Positions 1 through 10,755 of a stretch of DNA of 64,000 nt are shown here, in pieces; position 1 is the first letter of the stretch; the number at the start of each line of letters is the position of its first letter. Source of the stretch: Porodaedalea pini (Eukaryota; Basidiomycota; Agaricomycetes; Hymenochaetales; Hymenochaetaceae); contig NBAY01000007.1 of assembly GCA_002794775.1 (NCBI GenBank), positions 1,054,001-1,118,000 of the forward strand, written 5' to 3'. A model generated the notes under the pieces. The model saw nothing but the letters and a program-made list of their open reading frames with translations, was not told the origin of the DNA and did no database searches. A program made the position numbers and the translations under genes.

Positions 1-3000
1 GGAATGGCTCGCAGACGTGACCGTGATCACCTGGATTGGATTCGGGATGACTGCCGTCGCATGGATGAAATTATGGATGGCCAAGCCAACGTTCAATACA
101 GGTAACAGCCTTTGTTATTCAATTTCTTTGCAACACACTGAGTTGTACTCCAGCTTGCAGTATGACTTCCATCATTTTATTCGTCGTGTAAGTTATCATT
201 GAGGGGTTTCCGATCGAGAATGCACTAATATGATACTTCAGTGTCGTGAAGGAAGGTGGTCTGCAGACGCTGTTGCAAGTGGCACGAATTATCATCACCG
301 GCTCGCTCGTCTCGAATCTCGTATGTTATGTTCTGTGGCCGCAGACAGCATCCTCCGGACTTCAGGGCAACATGGCACGCACGCTTGACTCCTTTGCGAC
401 ACTCCTCGACCTCCTCACGCGTACATTCCTCATCTCGGACACGGAGCCAGCTGTTTCGCAAAGCCACCTTCAGCGCGCAGTCAATGACCACCAGGCGAGC
501 TTCACAAGCCTGCAGAAGAGCCTGTCGGAGGCGCGCGGCGAGTGGTTACTTGGCGGTGCGGAAGCTGCGCATGCGTACGAAGACGCGGTCGGCTGCATGA
601 ATCGGCTCGCGCAGCATTTGAACGGGCTACGAAGCGGGACGCGTCTGCAGGCAGAGCTCGCACAGGCCGCACGTGAAGGTCGGATCGTACTTGGGAAGGA
701 TACGCTCGAGGCCATGAAGGGGAAGGGCATCAGGGAGTCTGCTCAGAGAAATGAGAGTGGGTTGGACGCGGTGACCTTGCAGATCTCCGCGCATATCTTT
801 GGTGAACTCGTCGATGACATGGGTCCGCCGCTGAACGCACTATCTGTACGTCTTCAATGCATTTGTGATATGCTTATATTTACATGTTGGTCATAGACTG
901 CATGCACGAACACGCTCCGTCGTCTGCGGAAGTCGTTTGCGCAGCGTCGGGATACGCAGCAGGGCGAAGCACAAAGGTTCTTCCATCTGATCGAAGATGT
1001 GCAGCACGCTCTCTATGCATTTGAAAGCACATCAAACCATGCCCTCATGCGTGTGTATCGGCGCAGCAACTTATTAGCATCTGAATCATTCCCGTCGGCG
1101 GCAGAGTCGATTGCTACTATGAATAGCAGGAGTGAAAACTGTGAACCGGACGAAGATAACGAGCTATTGATGCGCTCTGGTGCAGATGAAACTGTGTTCC
1201 TAGTTTACTAGTGGGTACATTTGACATGCTGCGTTGCCGGGTCTTTCTGACAGCGTTGTAGTTTTATCTTCACCTTGCAGGAATTTGCGAAGGAGTTGAC
1301 GGCCCTCACGGATACTATGTGTCGTATCTATGCGATCGAGCGCGCTGCTGGCGAACGGCGATGGTGGAGACGGCTCATTCGATTCTTTACCATTCCGAGC
1401 TGGACGGAATGCCTGCACGGATCATCACCGCATGCTAATCTAAAGCACTCAAGACCGACCCTCACAAAGCGACTCAGTACGTATTGCCTTGCACCATACT
1501 CCGACCCTTACTGACGAGATTTTATTCCGTGAATATCAGGCACCTTCATCATGGCAAAAATGCAACGGCGTGTACCCATCTTCCCGAAAGTGCGCCCGCA
1601 CGCACCCAACACGATGCTGACACCCGGGCGCGAGCAACTAAGCTTCATGGGGCGCGTAGGACAGGCAATATGGCGACTCAACGAGAAGCTCAAGGAGAAC
1701 AACGTCAAGTATGCTTTCAAGGCCGGCATGGCGACTGCGCTCCTCGCAGCACCTGCGTTTTTCGACAAGACACGTCCGGTCTTTGTCGAGTATCGGGGAG
1801 AGTGGGCGTTGATTTCGGTGAATAATATTTGATGTATTGACAATTATCAAATACTGACGAGCTATTGCGTTCAGTTCTTTGTCGTCATATCACCGACTAT
1901 TGGAGCGGTAAGTGCTCTCATGTTTTCTAGCGACTATCAAATTGACCACGCTCTTTTCTTTCTTGCAAAGACGAACTTTCTCAGCCTCCACCGAGTACTA
2001 GGAACTTTGTGAGACAAGCCAGCTTTTCTCCGACCAAAACATTAAAGCGTTTTCTTGTGTAGGCTCGGTGCCGTCGTCGCCGTTGGGGCTTTCACCGCCT
2101 TCCCGGAAAACCCGGTTGCCTTGTCCATATTTGGCTTCTTCTACTCTATCCCATGCTTCTACTACATCGTTGCCAAGCCGCAATATGCAACTAGTGGACG
2201 TTTCGTCCTTCTCACTTACAATCTTACATGTTTATACTGGTACGGAACTAAGTTCTTGATGTCCAGCTACTCTGGGGTTGACTCACTGGGATATGCAGTT
2301 ATAATATTCGTCGGCGGGATGTTCCCGTCACGGAGATCGCATATCACAGATCCGTTGCCGTTATCACTGGTGTGGTCTATGCTGGCGTCGTTTCTCGTTT
2401 ATGGTGGCCCGCAGAGGCACGCCGAGAACTCGGAAATGCACTGAGCGAGTGAGCAGTCTCCTCAGTTATGCAGTTTACCCAAACTGAACATATTCACTTA
2501 AGCTTCTGCCTGAATATTGGATGGCTGTATACTCACCTTGTTGCTGCCAATTCTGGCACCCTGGTCCGTCCATCCTCGCAGGCGGACCTGCTAAATGAGG
2601 CGAGAGGTGCGGTGGATGGTGTCGAACGCGACGCGGTGCTGCGCAACGGGGTCGACAGTCCCGTAGAAACATCGTATCTATTGCCGGTCCCAGCTAACGA
2701 AAAGCTCAACAGCTCGATTCAGACTTTTATGGGGATGTATGTGACTCGTCTATCTTTACAAGCTTAGAATGTCTCATTCTCAAGAATATTGCAGGGAGCT
2801 CCACCTACAAATCAAGTTGATTGAGCTGCAAACCCTCTTGAAGCAAACTCAACACGAGCCGCGGCTGAAGGGACCGTTCCCCATCGCGATGTACCGGACT
2901 ATTTTAACAAGTCTTCAGACAATACTGGACAGACTACACAGCATGCGCTGTGTAACGACCAGGGAGGAATGGTGAGTTGAGGCCTTTAGTAGGATTTGAA

Positions 3001-3543
3001 ATGTAAAATCAAGTTGCTCACTGTTACACTGACAGGTTTACGGTGAGTAAATATTTCAAGTCGAATTACATTCCTTCATTTTGTTCCAATGAAATTCGCC
3101 AGTCCGTCAGACAGGAGTTCGTCCTCCCTGTCAATCGGGAGCGACGTGAAATGGTCGGGAACATAATCCTGTACTTCTCCGTCCTCGCATCCGCATTTAA
3201 GCTGAAAGCTCCACTCCCTCCTTATCTTCCTCCTGCAGAGAAGTCTCGTCAAAGACTGGTAAGTCATACGCCATACCATTCGTGATCGTTATGCTTCTAT
3301 TTAGCGCTGTTTCTTCATCCCTAGGTCGAGGCAATCAGAAAACTGGATATCGTCAAAAACCGCGATGTTAAAGGCTCGCAGCAGCTGCTGTTCTTCGCGT
3401 ATGCGCTTACCATGAAGGGCGTTATTCAGGAACTGGACTTTCTCGGGAAAACACTGCAGGACGCTTTTGGCGTCATCGGGCAAACGACAGAGGAGTTTGA
3501 ATCGATGTTTAGGCCTGACGTCCGGATAGATAAACTCGTATAA
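1..3543 (+). CDS. ArAE_2-type (Brefeldin A sensitivity-like) membrane transporter, 5' end missing
   Basis: This is the 3' portion of a large multi-exon gene; no start codon is visible, so it begins upstream of the window. The exons read as a fungal aromatic-acid-exporter-like protein (family with ArAE_2_N and DUF2421 regions). Recognisable pieces are a helix-rich segment from about 246, hydrophobic helices ending in VFVEYRGEWALISVNNI near 1830, FFVVISPTIGA near 1875-1908, and a membrane block at 2060-2240. An intron at 2240-2298 joins CLYC to YNIRRRDVPVTEIAYHRS, followed by SRLWWPAEARRELGNALSE, a hallmark stretch of the family. The soluble C-terminal region ends in a TAA at 3541-3543. The exons I checked are in frame, so this copy looks functional. 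It is probably an integral membrane protein of the endomembrane system or plasma membrane; the substrate is unknown. Its last ~100 bases are duplicated, inverted, at 24720-24825. Confidence 0.8.
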
Positions 3544-5570
3544 TAACAATTGTGTACATACTATGTTCGCGTTGCCTTCATGTTACTTTGACTCAATTAT
3601 TCGTGTACATTTCGTGAAGAACCACGATCATTGAATCTCTGATGGTTGGTCGAGAAAGAAATAAGAGTAACAAATATGACCTCAGGAGATATCCGTTTCG
3701 GTGTCAATATAACGAACAAGGTGGAGGCATGCTGTACTGCGCATTAATTTTTCTGTGCGAACAACGTCTCAGGACTTCTCAAGACCATTCGTCGAGTACC
3801 GTATTCATCTTCCAAAACTGACACGTGACCTTGACGCGTACGCATTAATCATATTCAAGCTCCGATCGAAATAAAAGTGCCTCGACTCCCCAGAAGTTTC
3901 GTCTGGCCTTTTAACTCAAGCCATCTGATAACTGAATAAGGACATCTGACTATAGAACTTGCTTTTTATGATGCCATGTAAGCTCACAAACTAGTCTCTG
4001 TAGAGTTACAGAAGGCTATGTTGCCAAAATGTAACAAGATGCGACTCGAAGAAAAAGCTAAAAAGAGAGTTCTAAGAAATCTGAAAAAAGATCCGAATAT
4101 ACTAAGGACTTTAGTAATTCAAACTGACTGAGCAACCTCGTGTCATTTGCGAACATTGTGGCTGCGGTAAATCCCGAGCCACCGGGCCATAAAAACATGC
4201 ACACTCGCGACAAAGGACTCTCTACCTCGACTCCAACTCCCACTTCGACAGTCATGAACTTTTGTCACAACAGTGCCCCTTACAGCTTCGCTCGCTCAGT
4301 CAACAATGACGCCAAACCACCAGTAGTCTTCCGACGAATGCCGAGCAACAACACACAGCTCTCCAGCAGGCACGAGAGCACCCAAGGTGCACAGACCAAT
4401 GTACGCAACGACGACGCTGTGCCAAGTTCTGTCGCACCTTTTGTCATTGGCGAGAATCATGAGTACGTCAACATCAACGAGACTGGTTTCTCTCCAAGAG
4501 CCAACGTTCACAATCTGATAGATATAACGCGCCGGCCACACCGCAGTCAACATACGGCGGACAGAACACTGTCATATCACTCGTAGACGAGGCTCTACTA
4601 AGAGCTGCTAGCCTCGCCGACGTCCCTGCTGTAGCTGCATGGATGGCGACTCGCATTGTCGAGGAAGGCTACGACGGTGAAATGGTAATGAAGGTTGAAA
4701 TATACCTAACCCGTCTTTGTCTACGCGAGTATCGGAAACAACGGAGTGTAAGTCATCGGAACACTTAACGGTACTTGTGAATACTCACGATCAAAATAGG
4801 AGAGTAAATTCCTCCTAACAACATCTCTTGTTGGGCACTTGTTCAAGCTGGGCACGATCACATCCTTGCACATATTGTCTATCGCAGAGACACTCGTGTT
4901 TACCATCGATCAGCCTATGCGCATCCAAGGAATCATGGCCCTCTTTGCTTCTGCTGGTTCCAGCCTTTGCCGGGCAGAATGTATCGCTCGCACCACGAAA
5001 GTCGCTGTTAAACTGAAGGAAGCATCGCTTGCCAGACCCAGAAATATACTCCTCAGACGCTACTCTCGGGTAAGCAGAATCAAAAAACGACTTTGGAGAT
5101 TAGCTGACCTTCGACTCTCAACATCCTTAAAGGAAGTCGAATCCTTTATTGATGTATGGACAAAGGTAGAGGAGTATAAGGCACTGTGGGAATAGCAGCT
5201 TGGACAACAAACGGGTACGGCAGGGTAGTTTTGGAGCAAGTGCACCGCATCTGAGGAGGAAACACTGAGGCAGGACGAGGAGTCTTGTTGATGAATTTCG
5301 TTTGCACCAGATCGATTTTCGTAGATTTTTATACCTTTGAACATGAGCCACTGAGCATTTGGGGACAATTGTACAGTTTGTACTTACCCACCATTGTAAG
5401 AACGATGGGCCCATCCTGAGAAAAGGATTGTTGATTTGTTCAAGGGGTAAAGGACCTCGTGGCTGCAGATGAAGCACCGATTGCTCCGAACTTGAAAGAC
5501 ATAAAGAGTCTCGCAGTGAAGGTTCACAAGCTATCAGAAAATTATCGGCCAGCCGTCGGCAGCGCGTTGC
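3430..5570 (+). repeat. Left copy of a ~2.1 kb inverted segmental duplication
   Basis: The stretch from the last exon of the transporter gene through MIF4G-like copy A and its 3' flank matches, with many substitutions and small indels, the reverse complement of about 22690-24825. Shared landmarks are the transporter 3' end, the downstream motif with ttactttgactcaattattc (3579-3601 versus about 24640-24665), the whole of genes A and E, and the 3' flank ending near gccagccgtcggca. The 3544-4253 stretch, which has no gene I can support, is therefore duplicated spacer and presumably contains the promoter of A. Confidence 0.8.
4254..5195 (+). pseudogene. MIF4G-like gene, copy A (one-base frameshift in exon 1)
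   Basis: Member of a locally amplified family. The ATG at 4254 opens a reading frame with KPPVVFRRMPS, an acidic EYVNIN motif and FSPRANVH, like intact copy B. After VHNL the frame is lost: relative to B one base is missing near 4515, so the first frame stops soon after at YHS. The downstream frame then resumes SLVDEALLRAASLADVP. Exon 2 begins after the intron at about 4750-4800 with ESKF and contains SLVGHLFKLGTITSLHI, MRIQGIMALFASAG and LCRAE. Exon 3 ends KVEEYKALWE with TAG at 5193-5195. The helix pattern resembles the MIF4G fold of translation and mRNA-decay factors, which is my inference. Copy E has the same one-base loss, so it predates the A/E duplication. A truncated ~105-residue product is possible. 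Confidence 0.7.
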
Positions 5571-5574
5571 TGAG

Positions 5575-5905
5575 TCAAAGCCACTCCCCTTTTGGTATCT
5601 CGTTCGCATGACGCTCGGACCATTAACGAGGTCCTATAAACTTCGTCGCCTTCGCTTGTGTTTCGCTTAGAACATACTCAGCTAGGATCTATTTTATAGA
5701 AACTAACTCGAGTCTCGCATGTTTACTCATGCCACGCTCTTCAAATCCAGTCGATGACATCCGCGCTGCCTCGTCATACTGAGAACAATGCCTGCTTGCC
5801 GTCTGGCAGCGGGCTCGAGGACGTTTGGCTTGTCTTGCTGTGATTGCTTCTTCGGAGGTGTACGGCGGGCTTACCAGCGAGAGCAGCGTTTGTCTGATGG
5901 ATTCT
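5575..5905 (+). repeat. Repeat R, copy 1
   Basis: About 330 bases running from aaagccactccccttttgg to cgtttgtctgatggattct. Closely similar copies lie at 10190-10520 (+), 19245-19590 (-, more diverged) and 48470-48810 (-). Each contains a TATA-like cctataaa or catataaa, the block gaacatactcagctaggat and an ATG-started frame beginning MPRSSNPVDD. In this copy that frame is stopped by TGA after SSY. No terminal inverted repeats or target-site duplications are evident, so I do not call it a transposon. It sits immediately 3' of MIF4G-like copies. Confidence 0.75.
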
Positions 5906-6241
5906 TTTCTTTATTGTACTTGTCTGCGATCCAGTGTTGTGTTTAGAAAGTGTTCAATGAAAAGCATTATTATTTTCTGTTCTTTCAGGAGTTTGGATTT
6001 CGGCATGAAATGCAATCTGTAATCTCTGAAAGCTTTTGTTGGTATGATCCCTGAAGATGGAAGAAAACTGCCAATGTTTTTCATACCGCATTAACTCATG
6101 CCGCTCCTACAGATTTCTTTGCAATTATCAATTGTTATTGTAAATATATACTTGATCCTGGTCGAGGCTTTAGAGATGATCAGCACGGCCGGCCCCGAGA
6201 CCCTCATTCCATAACCTGTTGGCAGTGAACTTGGATCTACC

Positions 6242-7282
6242 ATGCCCCATGTACCACTCGTTGTGTCCAATGGTGTTCATGAGGACGCGATTCGCGTTCT
6301 GATAACTGGCTTCGGAGTGCGTGCCAATCAGCATTCATTGATAAAGACGTACTGATAATCGCGCCCGTCCCAGCCATTCGCCAATTACAAGGAAAATCCA
6401 TCATGGCTAGCGGTACGCGAGCTACACAATGTTCTCCTGGAAACCTCGAGCCCTGCAGAGCCCGTTACTATTGAAGACCAAGAAGTTATCTCCGATGCTA
6501 AAGGATCCCGACCGATCCATATCACTACGCTCATGGTTCCAGTAACCTACTCCGCCGTCCTCTCGACAGTCCCGAAAGTACACGCACGTCCTCCCACTCT
6601 GCCTCCACCTGCCAATGACGACCAGAGTTTATCTGCATTCCCGATGGGCCCGGAGCCACCTGCGGATGGTTACGACTTCGTGTTACATGTCGGTGCGGGT
6701 AGGAACGGGGAATCTGCGTGTAGAAAAGCTTGGTCATAAGTCTGGGTATGACATGCTAGATGTCGATAACAAGTACGCACCTGAGATGAAGAGGAAGGAT
6801 GGGAAAAGAGAGGAAGGGAATAAGGAGAAGTTTGGTATAGATGCTGCGGAGCTATCCGAGCGAGCCCGAGCTGCGATTGGGATCAAAGATACGGCGTTGA
6901 GAGGATTTGGCGAAGGGTACGAGTTGTTTGCGGAGGAGCTGAAAACAGGCATCGATGTCGACGGGCTCGTGCAAGAATTGCAGAACTTGGGCGTAGATGT
7001 GAGTACCTCATTCTCATTCCATTGCTTTAAATTTAATCACTCGCCCTCAACTTGCAGCAACTTGAAGCAAGCACAAACGCGGGCCGGTATCTCTGCGACT
7101 TCATTTACTACTGCTCACTAGCCGAAGCCCAGCGTACTCGCGAAGCAGGTCCGTTGTCGTCCGGAAAGGCTACCAAGGTGCTCTTCGTACATTGTCCGCC
7201 GGTCAACGAGCCGCTGAGTACAGAGTACGTCACTGAAGCCTTGAGGCGAGTCGTCGTCTCTGTTGGCGGACAATCTTCATAA
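6242..7282 (+). pseudogene. Pyroglutamyl-peptidase I copy, frameshifted
   Basis: Second copy of the peptidase that is intact at 47076-48115 on the other strand. It keeps the start (MPHVPLVV), the first exon ending RVLITGFG, the intron, the ENPSW exon, the catalytic-cysteine exon (GRYLCDFIYYC) and the histidine region (LFVHCPP). It has one extra A near 6704: the intact copy reads the codons for GAGRTGNLRV, whereas here the frame shifts after GAGR. Downstream the correct frame resumes (NLRVEKLGHKSGYD), so all later exons are otherwise open. Either the copy is recently dead or this is a one-base sequence error. The flanks on both sides are also duplicated (R copy 1 upstream). Confidence 0.8.
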
Positions 7283-8048
7283 TCGAGGCAATCTTCGATT
7301 GGATTTGAAGGTACATATGGCGATGGATTCCAGGGTCGCTGTAAAGCCTAAGATGTAAACATATACTTCCATGTACGAGTATTCGCGGCCGCTACTACCA
7401 TCACAAACAAGAGTTCCTGATATGAGCGTCACGGACACTCTCAGGATTTTTGGAGGGATGGCAATATCTTCGGGAAAACATGGTCTCTGACAGTCCACAG
7501 TGAGGTTAACTACTTTGTTAGGCATTTATGAGAAAGCCCTGGGCCTAACGTCCACTCCAGCTGACGTTGCCTCACGCATACATGTATAGTAAACTGGACT
7601 ATATGTGACGCTTAGATATTACATGGGCTTTATTAATTATGCTGCGAGATTCGTTTCACTGATTAAAACATGCACCTCCATGCTCTGCAGCGACGAAATT
7701 TCTCCTATTAGTCCTAATCTTCGTAGAATAGTCTCATGACAATAACACTCAGCTCATCGCACGACGCGCTATAATCATGCTAATACTTAATTTTAAAGTA
7801 AGAATGCGTTATGTCGTCGAAGTTTTACCTTGATACTATCAGATACGCACGAATAGCGTACTGAAAGTGAAAACTAGTCTATAGCACCAATTGCTAACCA
7901 AGCGTTCCAATCTCATTAAGAAAGGGGCAAGGAACGTCCTGTGTATGCGAGCATTGTGGCCACGGAAAAATCCGAAGCCACCACCAGTGCGCCATAAATC
8001 AAACGACTGCGCGGAAAAGAGTCCCATCCAACTCCCAATCCAACCACC
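7283..8048 (+). other. Gene-free spacer with a pcp/H junction
   Basis: No gene here. Up to about 7462 the sequence matches the 3' flank of the intact peptidase gene (right-hand counterpart at about 46880-47075). From about 7463 it matches the last codons and 3' flank of MIF4G-like gene H (right-hand counterpart 51430-51505). The switch occurs inside ggcaatatcttcg, where both parents share gcaa. The remainder to 8048 matches 50956-51440 reversed, that is, the upstream region of copy F, and presumably carries the promoter of B. Confidence 0.7.
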
Positions 8049-8970
8049 ATGGACTCCTCACCTAGTGCCCCAGCTTCTAGTCTTACTGGCCCATGCAATA
8101 GGCAGCCACCACCTGTTGTCTTTAGACGTATGCCTAGCAGCCATCAGAGTGTTAAAGACGTGGCTACCAATGCCTGCGACGGCGACGGCGAAGTCCCAGT
8201 TTCGGTAGCACTTTCCGTCATTGAAGAGGACAACGAGTACGTCAACATCAATGAGCGGGCTCTCTCTCCAAGAGCCAACGTTCACGAAATTGACAGATAT
8301 AACACGTCCGCTTCACCGTCATTAGCATACGGAAACGCCAACAGCATTATATCATTTGTAAACGAGGCTTTGGCAAGAGCCTCTCGCCTCGCAGATGTCC
8401 CTAGTGTGGCCGCATGGATGGCGAATCGCATGGCCGACGAGGCCGGCGATGACGAACTGGCAATGAAAGTGGAAGCATACCTTTCCCATGTTTGTCTGCG
8501 CGAATATCGGAAGACGCGGAGTGTGAGTCATCGAAACACCTCATGCTACTCGTAAAACTCACAATTGAAAAGGAGAGCAAATACATCCAAGCGACATCTC
8601 TTTTCGGGAGCTTGTTCAATCTGGGCGCCATTTCATCCATGTATCTCCTATCCGTTGCGGAGACACTCGTCTTCACCATCGACTTTCCCATGCGCTTACA
8701 GGGTGTCGTGGTCCTCTTCGCCTCCGCCGGTTCCCGCCTTTGTCGTGCAGAAGATGTCGCTCGAAGCAACCATGTCGCCGTTAAGTTCGGGGAGGCATCG
8801 AATGCCAGACCTAGGAATGAACTCCTTAAACGCTACTCTACAGTGAGCATATCCGCCAAACACCCTTGGAGTTTAGCTAACCTTAGTTCGCGCACGACTT
8901 CGTATAGGAAATTAAGTCCCTGGTCGATGAGTGGACCAAAGTAGAGGAGTATAAAGCACTGTGGGGATAG
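8049..8970 (+). CDS. MIF4G-like protein, copy B (intact)
   Basis: Complete three-exon gene: 8049-8522, 8573-8842 and 8908-8970, with both introns in phase 0, giving 268 residues. The N-terminal ~100 residues are polar and probably disordered (PPPVVFRRMPS at about residues 21-31, EYVNINERALSPRANVH at about 65-81). Then come two helical blocks: SIISFVNEALARAS through LREYRKTRS, and SLFGSLFNLGAISSMYLLSV, MRLQGVVVLFASAG and LCRAEDVARS. The last exon reads EIKSLVDEWTKVEEYKALWG. The spacing of G-LF-LG-I, a hydrophobic helix and LF-AG-LC resembles MIF4G repeats of eIF4G-like scaffolds. That fits binding to an RNA helicase or translation factor, but it is inference from pattern only. No signal peptide or membrane segment. 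Closest paralog is copy F; both keep all three exons open, so both look expressed. Confidence 0.7.
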
Positions 8971-9214
8971 GCGAAGATTTAGTATGTCGGTGTGGTTCTG
9001 CTCATGTAGGAACTGTCGCTCGTTGTAGCACAAATGTCTCTAACGAATGGATACGACGAGAAGAATTAGCAAAAGATCGGCTCTCCTCATTCTTTTATTC
9101 CTTCTGAGAGAACGAGCCACCACCTACTCCTTAATATTTCCCCGATTAATGCCGATGGGCTCGTAATGATTGCAGTTTGCAGGCGTGATTGAATGAGGCT
9201 CATACAATCAATGA

Positions 9215-9720
9215 ATGGTAAGACCATGCGATGGTAAAGGTAGGCTCACCAGCTTGATAAGCTTTAAAGAAATGAACTGTCCGTTTGAGCCCGCGAATGT
9301 GAAGCGGGTCCCGGTAGATAGCCAACTAGAGTTAGCACTGAGCCCGTATAAGAGAAAGTTTCAATGGGCACAGACGTTGAGATCGAACATTGGCACACTC
9401 GATGCTACTGGCGATTACTCACAATCCAAACAGGAGAGCGAATTCCTCCAGATTACTTCTCTCGTCGGGCACTTGTTCAAATCAGGTGCCATTTCGTCCC
9501 TGTATGTACTGTCGATTGCTGCTGTGCGGAATGTGTGGCTTATACTACCAGTGTCGCCATGCAAATAGAGGGAGGTATCGCCTGTCAGACCTGAAAACGG
9601 GCTCCTCAAATGCAACACCAAAATGGGCAAAATTATCGACCATACTGGGAGTTTAGGTTTAGTTGACCTTGAGCCGCCTTCAACTTGTATAGGAGACTGG
9701 TGCCCTTGTCAACTAGTGGA
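9215..9720 (+). pseudogene. MIF4G-like fragment, copy C
   Basis: Remnant of a third family member. It keeps a stretch equivalent to the end of exon 1 (PVDSQLELALSPYKRKFQWA) and the start of exon 2 (ESEFLQITSLVGHLFKSGAISS). It then jumps from TVDC directly to a CAECVAYTT-like segment, losing the MRIQGI helix region. The disordered N-terminus is missing and no long open frame remains. The homologous fragment on the right is copy G (49265-49795), which retains the MRIQAIKALFTS segment that C lost. The 8971-9214 interval in front holds nothing I can support. Confidence 0.6.
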
Positions 9721-9739
9721 CGAGAATGGAGGATGAAGC

Positions 9740-10185
9740 ACTACGGGAGTAACAACTTCGACGACGAAGGCTTGGTATGTTCGGCGCTCTTCGAACAGAG
9801 GGGAGCGATCATCTCGTAGCCACGCAAGAGCTCTTGAAGAGAAGCATAGATGGATCGAGTTGACCAGCATAATTTTTTCCCGGCTTTTATACTTCTCCAA
9901 AGTATGAGCCACAGACAATCCGAGACAATCACTTTTAATGCACGATTTCTTTTAAATTCTCGAACGTGAACAAAGGGCTCGCCGCGAAGGCACAACTGCT
10001 AACCAAGATGACGAAAGTGAGAGATGGAGGCCTATTGACATATGACCATTGGGTAAAAGGGCTCAGCTTCGTCAACGGAATGTCCAATGGTATGTAAGAT
10101 TTGTATGCCTGAAAGACACAAATGACAGGCATATGCATGCCATTGAGCTTCACGAATAGGATCGATATCGTTGATCAGGACAACC
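9740..10185. other. Gene-free spacer shared with 48811-49264
   Basis: No gene supported. The stretch is similar throughout to the reverse complement of about 48811-49264, with blocks such as gcttttatacttctccaaag, ggctcgccgcgaaggcacaa and acatac near a palindromic cattggac. It links fragment C to R copy 2, as its counterpart links fragment G to R copy 4. Confidence 0.6.
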
Positions 10186-10189
10186 AAAA

Positions 10190-10520
10190 AAGCCACTCCC
10201 CTTTTGGCATCTCGTTCGCATGACGCTCGGACCACCAACGAGGTCATATAAAATTTCACTCGCCTTCGTTTCTGTTTCCCTTAGAACATACTCAGCTAGG
10301 ATCTATTTTATAGAAACTAACTCGAGTCTCGCATGTTTACTCATGCCACGCTCTTCAAATCCAGTCGATGACACCCGCACTGCCTCGTCATACCGAGAAC
10401 TATGCCTGCTTACCTTCTGGCAGCGGGCTCGAGGACGTTTGGCTTGTCTTGCTGCGATTGCTTCTTCGGAGGTGCGCGGCGGGCTTGCCAGCGAGAGCAG
10501 CGTTTGTCTGATGGATTCTA
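10190..10520 (+). repeat. Repeat R, copy 2
   Basis: Second copy of the ~330-base repeat. The frame that starts MPRSSNPVDDTRT stays open across the repeat (RELCLLTFWQRARGRLACLA, then SESSVCLMDS) and stops at about 10540, unlike in copy 1. Whether it is translated is unknown. This copy closes the left-hand block; the sequence after 10520 is unrelated to that after copies 1 and 4. From 10521 to 10755 I see only AT-rich sequence with no gene. Confidence 0.7.
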
Positions 10521-10755
10521 ATTTCGTTTCTTTTGTGTAGTTATACTATGATGTTATGTTTGTGCCGGTCAACAATACGAATTGTTTGAATGCAATGCTG
10601 AAAAGTTTGGGAAGCACAGTAGTGAAAGATGTGTATTATTGCAGTAACTTAAACACTGCAAGCACTGGTATATAATACGACAAATCGTGAAAAGCAAAAA
10701 GTAGGCATCCAACTCACCCATCAGTAGCTGCGTCAAATCACCAAACAAAGACTAT

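Noticed and set aside
4515..4530. A 16-base intron rescuing copies A and E
   Set aside because: gttcacaatctgatag would restore the frame in A but is far below any plausible spliceosomal intron length.
4254..5195. Cyclin-box fold for the amplified family
   Set aside because: The helix pattern was considered, but the G-LF-LG-I and LF-AG-LC spacing fits MIF4G repeats better; neither is proven.
5575..5905. Repeat R as a solo LTR or MITE
   Set aside because: No TG...CA ends, terminal inverted repeats or target-site duplication could be seen, and copies always occur in the same gene context.
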